A stretch of DNA of 22,788 nt from the NCBI GenBank assembly GCA_031284225.1, contig JAITAH010000017.1, positions 1-22,788 on the forward strand, written 5' to 3'. The stretch comes from Dysgonamonadaceae bacterium. GTDB taxonomy: Bacteria; Bacteroidota; Bacteroidia; Bacteroidales; Azobacteroidaceae. The position numbers and the translations under genes were made by a program. Positions 17,418 through 22,788 of this stretch are shown piece after piece; position 1 is the first letter of the stretch, and each line of letters opens with the position of its first letter. The notes under the pieces were generated by a model. The model was not told the DNA's origin. It saw only the letters and a program-made list of their open reading frames with translations, and searched no databases.

Positions 17418-20400
17418 TTAAAATTTTACATCTAATCCGAAGGTAAATCCTGCCGTTGAAGGATACATATATACGTCATATTCAGGATCATAACCTTTAT
17501 AAGGCGTCAGAGTAAGAATGTTCTTTACCGAACCGTACAACCGTACCGACCGGGAAAACGTTCGTGTCAGATTTTTCGGCAAAGTATATCCCAGAGTGAT
17601 ATTGTCCAAACGGACGAACCATGCATTTTCCATAAAATAGTCGGCATAACCCCATTGTGAACTCGTATTTTGCGTAAAAGCGGGAACTTTCGCCGTAGTA
17701 TTGTTCCACGTAAAGCGATCGGCGAAATACGGATTGGTGTTCGTACCTTCATAAGGTCCGTAGGCGATATTTACCAGATAATCGGTGTTTTTATACACAT
17801 TGAATTTTCCGTACATATACACATTCAGGTCAAAATTTTTGTAAGTAAATGTATTCGACCAGCTAAAAGGCATCGGCGTTTTGTTGTGGATAATCACCAA
17901 GTCGGCATTGTCCAATTTTCCGTCAGGTTCGCCGAGATATTGCGGACGGCCGTCGGCATCGCGTACGATTTTCCCGTCAGTATCGTAAAGATAACCGTTC
18001 ATATCTTTGATTTTTATACTTCCGGGCTGTGCACCAGGCATGTGCGGAATGACTTCTCCGGGCATAATCAGACCATCGGCAACATAGCTCCATACATCGT
18101 TCCAGTCGGCATTACGGGCAGGTGAATTAATATCCAGAATTTCCGACGGATCGCGCTGTGAACAGTAATCGCGATAGTAAGTGAAAGTAAATTGGCTGCG
18201 CCACGAAAAATTCCTGCCTTTGACCAGATTTCCGTACAGCGAAAGGTCAACGCCTTTTGTGTTGTCGATGCGTTCGGTATTGTAATTCAACTTGTTGATT
18301 TCGTGGAACGACATCAGATTTTTTTCACCGATGCGGTCATAAATAGAACGCTTATAGACGTCAATGCTTCCGCCGAGCTTGTTGTTAAAAAATCCGAAAT
18401 CAAGGCCAATGTTGTAATCGCGCTGACTTTCCCACGACAAATCGGGATTACCGAGTAAAGCCAAACGCACGCCGGAAGTCAACTTATTGTTGAAATAATA
18501 GTCGGATCCCGGCCGATAGTAAGTTTGCGTTCCCGTCAAACTGCCTGCGTAACCGGTTATACCTGCGCCTGCACGCATTTTCAGGTTTGAGAGCCAAGCC
18601 AAGTTATTTTTCAAAAAACTTTCTTCGTTGATGCGCCAAGCTACCGAAACGCCGCCGAAGTTACCCCATTGCCTGTTGGCTGCAAAGTTCGACGAACCGT
18701 CGCGACGAAAATTGGCTGTCAAAATGTAACGTACTTTGAACGAATAGTTTAAGCGCGAAATAAACGAAGCGTTTTGCGCCGTCGAGCGACCGGAAGCGAG
18801 TATCGGTTTTTCATACGTTCCCAATTCGAGGTTGTGCCATTTCACGCCGTCGTAGGGGAAACCGCGGTTTTCGCCGCTCAGACTTTCGTTTTCCGTTGTC
18901 TGGTATTCCCAGCCTGCCATCAGGCTAAGGTCGTGCGCTTCGGCGAATTTCCAGTTGTAAGTCGCCACGATGTTCAGGTAGTAATTGCTTAAATTATTGT
19001 CCACGATTTTCGCCACGCCGCCGCCGTTCAAACCTTCCTGCGTTGTCATCGGGAAATAGGCGCCTACGGTGGCGAATTTGCGGTCGTAACCGACAGTCGT
19101 TTTTACTGTCAAGCCGTCTATCGGCATAATATCTAAATAGGCGGAAGTCAAAAGATTGTCCTTTTTGGTTTTCATTTGCGCTTCGAGAATCGATGCGGGA
19201 TTTTGCGACAATCCGTAGATTTTTCCCAAGGCGAAATTTCCATTTTCATCTCTAACAGGAATAGTCGGGTCGTATTTACGAGCGGCCATAAACAGCGTTG
19301 TTGAAGAGTTAGGCCCCGAAAACGGTACGTCGTCGGAATTGATTTGTGAATACGAGGCCGAAATTCCGCCTTTGACGTATTTGCTGAAAGTCTGGTCAAA
19401 AGCAATACGTCCAGAAGTACGCGCATAGTCGTTGTTTTTTACAATTCCTTTATTTCCCATGTGACCCAAAGAAACGAGGTAACTTGCCATTTTCGTTCCG
19501 CCGGCAACGGACAGGTTATGTTCCTGAATTTCGCCTTGCCGGGTAATGGCATCGTACCAATCCGTTCCGCCCGTAAAATTGGCGATATCATCGGCGGAAT
19601 AGTTCCACTTTTGCCCTGCCGCTTCGTAAGCAGCCTGCATTTCTTCGATGGTGGCTTTCGGTGGCAGCGTTCCCCAGGGATAGTAGCCTTGGTTTTGCAT
19701 CCAGCGTTCCAATTGCGAGTCGTTTGAAGCTTTCATATAGTCTATCGGCTTCATTACTTCGGGCTTTTTGGCAATCCATTGTGTTGTGTAATTGGATTTT
19801 AGTGAAACATTCAGTCTTTCGTCCGTCGAACCGCGTTTGGTGGTAATCAGGATGACGCCGCCTGCCGCACGCGAACCGTAAATGGAAGTTGCCGATGCGT
19901 CTTTCAAAACCTGAATATCCAGAATATCATCCGGATTGATGTTGTCCAAAATGCTTTCCTTATCGCCCTTTCCGAAATTCAGCCCGGTTCCCGGCTCCCA
20001 CATCGTACTGACGGGAATACCATCGACAATAATCAGCGGTGATGCGCCTGCTGCTGCACCGCGAATCTGCATCCAAACGGCTGCTCCGGGTTGATTGCTG
20101 GTTTGTGTAAAAGAAAGTCCCGGAACCTGCGCTTTCAGCATTTGTGCAACGGTGATATTGCCTGCTTTCGGTAAATCATCGCCTTTGACGGAGGCTATCG
20201 AACCGGTCAAATCGCCGCGCCGTACTGCGCCGTAACCTATAACGACCACTTCGTCGAGCAGTTTTTCGTCTTCGGTGAGCAAAATCTGCAGGTCGGTGCG
20301 ATCACCCAATCGAACGTCGCGGTTGTCGTAACCGATGTATGAAATGCTGAGTATTTGTCCGGGCAGCGCTTCAATCGCAAAGTTGCCATCTACATCAGTA

Positions 20401-20822
20401 ACAGTGCGCGTTTGTGTACCTTTGACGTGGACAGTTGCTCCGATAAGTCCTTCGTTGTTTTTATCCGTGATTTTCCCGCTGTATTTTTGGGGTGTTTGTG
20501 CGGGGTCGGATACAATGACAATTCTCCGGTCCTGAATTTTGAACGTGCAGCGTGTATCTTTCAATACCGCTTTCAGGGCGTTTTCGAGCGATTCGTTGTT
20601 GACATTTACCGTAACAGTGTGATTGACGTCAATCTGCGCCTCATTGTAGGCAATGTTGAAATCTGTTTGCTTTTCAATTTCGGCAAAAGCAGTTTTTAAC
20701 GTCACCGGAGAAGATAATGTAACTTTTTGATTTTGAGCAAAAACTGTCGAGAATCCGCAAATTAGAACTGCGAAAGTTAAAAGCAGTTTTGTTCTCATAC
20801 TTTTAATAAACAAGTTTTTCAT
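17418..20822 (-). CDS. susC: SusC/RagA-family TonB-dependent transporter with STN signalling domain
   Basis: A 1134-residue TonB-dependent outer-membrane transporter for glycan oligomers. After a signal peptide ending TVFAQ (about 1-30), residues 34-105 are an STN (secretin/TonB short N-terminal) domain, the part that contacts an anti-sigma factor. Residues 114-185 are a carboxypeptidase-regulatory-like domain (YSGKITDKNNEGLIGATV). The SusC TonB box DEVVVIGYG is at 190-198, then the plug with GSIASVKGDDLPKA and ILDIQVLKDASATSIYGSRA, then a long barrel ending in the Phe of TFGLDVKF, as usual for outer-membrane barrels. The start at 20822 is used; an internal ATG at 20798 (MRTKLLL) is also possible. 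It follows fecR after a terminator and has no housekeeping TAnnTTTG promoter in its 176-nt upstream gap, consistent with activation by the adjacent ECF sigma factor. Confidence 0.96.
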   Translation of the reverse strand: MKNLFIKSMRTKLLLTFAVLICGFSTVFAQNQKVTLSSPVTLKTAFAEIEKQTDFNIAYNEAQIDVNHTVTVNVNNESLENALKAVLKDTRCTFKIQDRRIVIVSDPAQTPQKYSGKITDKNNEGLIGATVHVKGTQTRTVTDVDGNFAIEALPGQILSISYIGYDNRDVRLGDRTDLQILLTEDEKLLDEVVVIGYGAVRRGDLTGSIASVKGDDLPKAGNITVAQMLKAQVPGLSFTQTSNQPGAAVWMQIRGAAAGASPLIIVDGIPVSTMWEPGTGLNFGKGDKESILDNINPDDILDIQVLKDASATSIYGSRAAGGVILITTKRGSTDERLNVSLKSNYTTQWIAKKPEVMKPIDYMKASNDSQLERWMQNQGYYPWGTLPPKATIEEMQAAYEAAGQKWNYSADDIANFTGGTDWYDAITRQGEIQEHNLSVAGGTKMASYLVSLGHMGNKGIVKNNDYARTSGRIAFDQTFSKYVKGGISASYSQINSDDVPFSGPNSSTTLFMAARKYDPTIPVRDENGNFALGKIYGLSQNPASILEAQMKTKKDNLLTSAYLDIMPIDGLTVKTTVGYDRKFATVGAYFPMTTQEGLNGGGVAKIVDNNLSNYYLNIVATYNWKFAEAHDLSLMAGWEYQTTENESLSGENRGFPYDGVKWHNLELGTYEKPILASGRSTAQNASFISRLNYSFKVRYILTANFRRDGSSNFAANRQWGNFGGVSVAWRINEESFLKNNLAWLSNLKMRAGAGITGYAGSLTGTQTYYRPGSDYYFNNKLTSGVRLALLGNPDLSWESQRDYNIGLDFGFFNNKLGGSIDVYKRSIYDRIGEKNLMSFHEINKLNYNTERIDNTKGVDLSLYGNLVKGRNFSWRSQFTFTYYRDYCSQRDPSEILDINSPARNADWNDVWSYVADGLIMPGEVIPHMPGAQPGSIKIKDMNGYLYDTDGKIVRDADGRPQYLGEPDGKLDNADLVIIHNKTPMPFSWSNTFTYKNFDLNVYMYGKFNVYKNTDYLVNIAYGPYEGTNTNPYFADRFTWNNTTAKVPAFTQNTSSQWGYADYFMENAWFVRLDNITLGYTLPKNLTRTFSRSVRLYGSVKNILTLTPYKGYDPEYDVYMYPSTAGFTFGLDVKF

Positions 20823-20850
20823 TGGATTTTTTTTTGTATTTGTAGTTTAT

Positions 20851-20866
20851 TTTTATAGTAATACCC
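20851..20866 (-). promoter_or_regulatory. Candidate ECF-sigma promoter element upstream of susC
   Basis: The minus strand reads TTAATTGGGTATTACTATAA, and the core GGGTATTACT lies 44 nt upstream of the susC ATG. A similar GGGTTACTT core occurs about 53 nt upstream of the sigma gene (22664-22675). No TTTG or TAnnTTTG appears between 20823 and 20930 on this strand. That fits control by an alternative sigma factor, but the element itself is inferred from two sites only. Confidence 0.35.
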
Positions 20867-20930
20867 AATTAACGTGAAAATCTCATTGGTTTTTACAGGA
20901 ATTTTTTTATGCTATAAAACATATTTAAAC

Positions 20931-20951
20931 GAAAAAACGCCGAAAGGCGTT
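20931..20951 (-). terminator. Rho-independent terminator after fecR
   Basis: On the minus strand AACGCC-TTTC-GGCGTT forms a perfect 6-bp stem with a tetraloop and runs straight into TTTTTT. It lies 48 nt after the FecR stop and 109 nt before the susC start. It therefore separates the sigma/anti-sigma transcript from the susC operon. Confidence 0.75.
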
Positions 20952-20960
20952 GAATTAAGG

Positions 20961-20997
20961 ATAACACCGGTCGCTTCGCTTCGCCGGAGGGAGGATG
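20961..20997. repeat. GC-rich element with CGCTT tandem units, possible dispersed intergenic repeat
   Basis: Between the FecR stop and the terminator lies a GC-rich patch in an AT-rich gap. CCGG at 20967-20970 and CCGG at 20984-20987 flank the tandem TCGCTTCGCTTCG (20971-20983). I recall similar GAAGCGAAG patches downstream of genes in other Bacteroidetes, but only one copy is here, so the repeat call is tentative. Confidence 0.3.
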
Positions 20998-20998
20998 A

Positions 20999-21973
20999 TC
21001 AATAAATATAAATCGCCTTATCTTCAATCTTATAGCGCAAGTTCGGCAACAACAAACGCATAATCGACATAAATTCATCAATGCTTTCGTCGTTTGAAAA
21101 TTTCATTGTCAGGCGGTCGTTGGGATACCGGCTGGTGTTTAAATAGACATGCAAACCGTATTTTCGCTCAATAATCCGGGCGATTTCTTCCAATGTACTT
21201 CCCTGTACAACCAAATTTCCTTTGATCCAAGCGATTGCGTTGCTTACATCAACCTGATTTCTGGCGATAAAATGATTTTTCCGTTCAAACGATAATTGCT
21301 CGTTGGGCTGCAAAATAATGGATGGAGAATTGTCCCTGAAATTGATTTTCACTTCGCCTGATTTCAGCGTGGCGGTCGATTTTTCATCATCAATATAAGA
21401 TGAAACATTGAAAACGGTTCCCATTACTTCTACATCAAAATCCATTGTTTTTACCACGAATGGCTGTTTTGGGTTGTGAATTACGGAAAAATAAGCCTCG
21501 CCGTTGAGGTAAATATAGCGTGTTTTGCCGAATTTTTCAGGATAAATCAGCATACTTCCCGCATTGACGGTTACTTTCGACGCGTCGGGCAGAACGACTG
21601 TGCGCGTTTCACCGTTGGGAACGGCGCATTCTACCAGCGACACATCTTCTACTTGCCTTGAAGTGAGCAAATAAGCGATTGCAGCAGATGAGATCATCAA
21701 GGCAACCACAGCCGCCCAGCGCAAAAGTTTCGGACGGAAATCAACTTTGACGCTTTTTGTCTTTTGCGGTTGAATAATGGTTCTGAGATGTTGTTTTACT
21801 TCTTCAAACGATTTGTATTTTCGGGCGCTCGAATAATCCATCCACACGTCATACAACACCGAATTGAACAATATTTCATCTGTCTGAAGAAACAATTCTT
21901 TCAGCGTTAAAAATTCGTCGCGGCTGATTTTTCCTGCGAGTTGCTTTTTCAATAATATTGTCAATTCTTTCAT
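20999..21973 (-). CDS. FecR-family anti-sigma factor
   Basis: A 324-residue single-pass inner-membrane anti-sigma factor. The cytoplasmic N-terminus (1-81) begins MKELTILLKKQLAGKISRDE. One membrane helix lies at about 82-104 (LLRWAAVVALMISSAAIAYL). The periplasmic FecR domain spans about 117-210, with VPNGETRTVVLPDASKVTVN and LNGEAYFSV as its clearest motifs. A DUF4974 domain lies at about 255-322 (LEEIARIIERKYGLHVYL). The start at 21973 is chosen because the longer frame from 22075 would overlap the sigma gene and adds a non-homologous hydrophobic leader; an ATG at 21985 is a minor alternative. FecR proteins hold the partner sigma factor and release it when the STN domain of the cognate SusC signals substrate binding. 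It lies 70 nt downstream of the sigma gene and upstream of the STN-bearing susC, a complete trans-envelope signalling set. Confidence 0.93.
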   Translation of the reverse strand: MKELTILLKKQLAGKISRDEFLTLKELFLQTDEILFNSVLYDVWMDYSSARKYKSFEEVKQHLRTIIQPQKTKSVKVDFRPKLLRWAAVVALMISSAAIAYLLTSRQVEDVSLVECAVPNGETRTVVLPDASKVTVNAGSMLIYPEKFGKTRYIYLNGEAYFSVIHNPKQPFVVKTMDFDVEVMGTVFNVSSYIDDEKSTATLKSGEVKINFRDNSPSIILQPNEQLSFERKNHFIARNQVDVSNAIAWIKGNLVVQGSTLEEIARIIERKYGLHVYLNTSRYPNDRLTMKFSNDESIDEFMSIMRLLLPNLRYKIEDKAIYIY

Positions 21974-22024
21974 TTTACAAATCATCCATTCATTAGTAAT
22001 ACAAAAATAAAACTGAAATCTCAC

Positions 22025-22043
22025 TGATTTTTTGAAAAAATCA
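22025..22043. repeat. Perfect AT-rich inverted repeat between sigma and anti-sigma genes
   Basis: TGATTTTTT and AAAAAATCA form a 9-bp perfect inverted repeat around a single base. It begins immediately after the sigma-factor stop codon (22044-22046). It has no following U-tract, so it looks like an intercistronic hairpin rather than a full terminator. Confidence 0.45.
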
Positions 22044-22622
22044 TCAGCAAAAGAAAACAAAAAATAACAACGCAAACGATAAGTCTTTCATTTCTTTTCT
22101 CAAAACAGCGATGGCGGCCGAAAGGTAATTATATACGGAATCTTCGGTAATATGCAATTTGACGGCAATTTCCGAAGGCGTATAGTTTTCTTCCTTCGAC
22201 AGTTCAAACACTTCTTTCTGGCGTGGTGTAAGTTTCACTTTTGCTTTGACGAGCGCAATCCGGAATAGTTCAAAATCAAATTCGCTGTTGTTTTCCGTTA
22301 GTTCCGCATCTTCACAATGGAGCATATAATCTTCAAACAGCGGGTCGTTCCATTTCTTTTTTACATCGTTGAGAAGCGAATTTTTAGCAATTTTGAACAG
22401 CCACGCCTTGAATGAAAGTTCCGGATCCAGCTTTGCCCGATGCAGCCAGATTTTAATAAAGGTATTCTGAACGATTTCGCGCGTGTCTTCGTGCGAGCGA
22501 ATCAATCCGAAAACATAACCGTACAACAAATGATAATATTCGTCGTACAAAACCTCAAAAGCTTTGTATGAGCCGTTTTTCAAGGCTTCTATCTGTTGTT
22601 GTTTTCCATTCATCCGGTTCAT
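22044..22622 (-). CDS. ECF-type RNA polymerase sigma factor
   Basis: A 192-residue extracytoplasmic-function sigma factor. Region 2 (about 18-88) shows FEVLYDEYYHLLYGYVFGLI, DTREIVQNTFIKIW and FKAWLFKIAKNSLLND, the core-binding and -10 recognition helices. Region 4 (about 128-178) shows LTPRQKEVFELSKEENYTPS followed by the helix-turn-helix EIAVKLHITEDSVYNYLSAA. There is no region 3, as expected of ECF sigmas. It ends in a hydrophobic tail (FALLFFVFFC), a feature I recall from other Bacteroidetes ECF sigmas. The start at 22622 (MNRMNGKQQ) is used; the ATG at 22613 is equally possible. It is first in a sigma-fecR transcript upstream of the susC operon and is probably the dedicated activator of that operon, held inactive by FecR. 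Confidence 0.95.
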   Translation of the reverse strand: MNRMNGKQQQIEALKNGSYKAFEVLYDEYYHLLYGYVFGLIRSHEDTREIVQNTFIKIWLHRAKLDPELSFKAWLFKIAKNSLLNDVKKKWNDPLFEDYMLHCEDAELTENNSEFDFELFRIALVKAKVKLTPRQKEVFELSKEENYTPSEIAVKLHITEDSVYNYLSAAIAVLRKEMKDLSFALLFFVFFC

Positions 22623-22645
22623 TTAAATGATACGTTGACAAGTTA

Positions 22646-22653
22646 CAAATTTA
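22646..22653 (-). promoter_or_regulatory. Candidate -7 box TAAATTTG for the sigma-fecR transcript
   Basis: The minus strand reads TAAATTTG 24 nt upstream of the sigma ATG, fitting TAnnTTTG. No clear TTTG lies 19-21 nt further upstream, so the promoter is incomplete by consensus. The nearby GGGTTACTT (22664-22675) might be an alternative or autoregulatory element. Confidence 0.4.
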
Positions 22654-22716
22654 ACACAAATATTTGAAGTAACCCGTTGGCGGAATTAAAAAAGAGATAA
22701 AATAATTAACAAAAAA

Positions 22717-22788
22717 GTTGTGTATCAATAAAATAAGTATTATATTTATAGTGTAAACGTAAATATAATTTATAAAGAGATGCACAAC
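22717..22788. repeat. Nested inverted repeats at the window edge, upstream of the sigma gene
   Basis: An outer pair, GTTGTGTATC (22717-22726) and GATGCACAAC (22779-22788), matches at 9 of 10 positions with the odd pair being a possible G-U. Inside it a perfect 10-bp pair, ATTATATTTA (22739-22748) and TAAATATAAT (22760-22769), encloses an 11-nt loop. The outer arm ends at the window edge and may continue beyond it. It may be a structured leader, the terminator region of the next gene, or an element end. Confidence 0.5.

Larger units (their letters stand above)
6911..22622 (-). other. Polysaccharide utilization locus with its own ECF/FecR control
   Basis: Eight consecutive minus-strand genes: sigma factor, fecR, terminator, then susC, susD, beta-helix, BACON, FAD oxidoreductase and esterase-GH3 fusion. 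The last six are separated by only 13, 20, 32, 8 and 6 nt, as expected of one operon. The enzyme content (acetylesterase, GH3, candidate beta-helix lyase/hydrolase, oxidoreductase) points to an acetylated plant- or microbe-derived polysaccharide, but the substrate is not identifiable. Confidence 0.9.

Noticed and set aside
17670..18125. 151-codon plus-strand ORF opposite susC
   Set aside because: Repeats of I/V/H-rich residues reflect the reverse complement of beta-barrel codons; not a gene.
20893..21081. 62-codon minus-strand ORF over the end of fecR and the terminator
   Set aside because: It overlaps fecR in another frame and reads through the terminator hairpin; spurious.
21974..22075. 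Upstream in-frame start extending FecR by 34 residues
   Set aside because: It would overlap the sigma gene, and it adds a hydrophobic leader that does not belong to FecR proteins, which begin with a cytoplasmic N-terminus.
1..22788. tRNA, rRNA, CRISPR array, intact transposase or integrase genes
   Set aside because: Searched by eye on both strands and none found; the only possible mobile-element trace is the unassigned frame near 6687-6950.

Overview
The window comes from a member of the Bacteroidota, most likely Bacteroidales. The evidence is a SprA/Sov-type type IX secretion protein, a SusC/SusD pair with an ECF sigma factor and FecR anti-sigma factor, BACON domains, and TAnnTTTG-type promoter boxes with no Shine-Dalgarno sequences. 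I cannot name the genus from sequence alone.

Layout. Positions 1-4275 (+) hold the C-terminal part of sprA, cut by the window edge. Positions 4281-6547 are a housekeeping-like block on the minus strand: a beta-CASP metallo-beta-lactamase RNase-like protein, a tiny degenerate ORF that looks like an internally deleted DUF5618-type gene, and a HAD phosphatase. Two good Bacteroidetes promoters lie in this block, one upstream of the degenerate ORF and one upstream of the HAD gene. Positions 6548-6910 are a 363-nt stretch without a convincing gene; they contain small repeats and an unexplained plus-strand reading frame.

Positions 6911-22622 form one polysaccharide utilization locus (PUL), all on the minus strand. 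In transcription order it runs: ECF sigma factor, FecR-like anti-sigma factor, terminator, SusC with an STN signalling domain, SusD, parallel beta-helix lipoprotein, two-BACON-domain lipoprotein, lipoprotein-like FAD-dependent oxidoreductase with a golvesin-C-like domain, and a 1380-residue fusion of a sialate-O-acetylesterase-type (CE20-like) esterase with a GH3 beta-glucosidase-type enzyme. Gaps from susC to the last gene are 6 to 32 nt, so these six genes are probably one transcript.

Proposed working: SusC/SusD and the BACON protein would capture and import glycan fragments at the outer membrane, and the beta-helix protein is the only candidate depolymerase. The esterase-GH3 fusion would de-acetylate and trim oligosaccharides, and the FAD enzyme would carry out a redox step on an unknown substrate. 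Substrate binding would be relayed from the SusC STN domain through FecR to the sigma factor. The least ordinary points are the esterase-GH3 fusion, the flavoprotein in the PUL, the absence of a classical endo-acting glycoside hydrolase, and a nested inverted repeat at the right edge upstream of the sigma gene.
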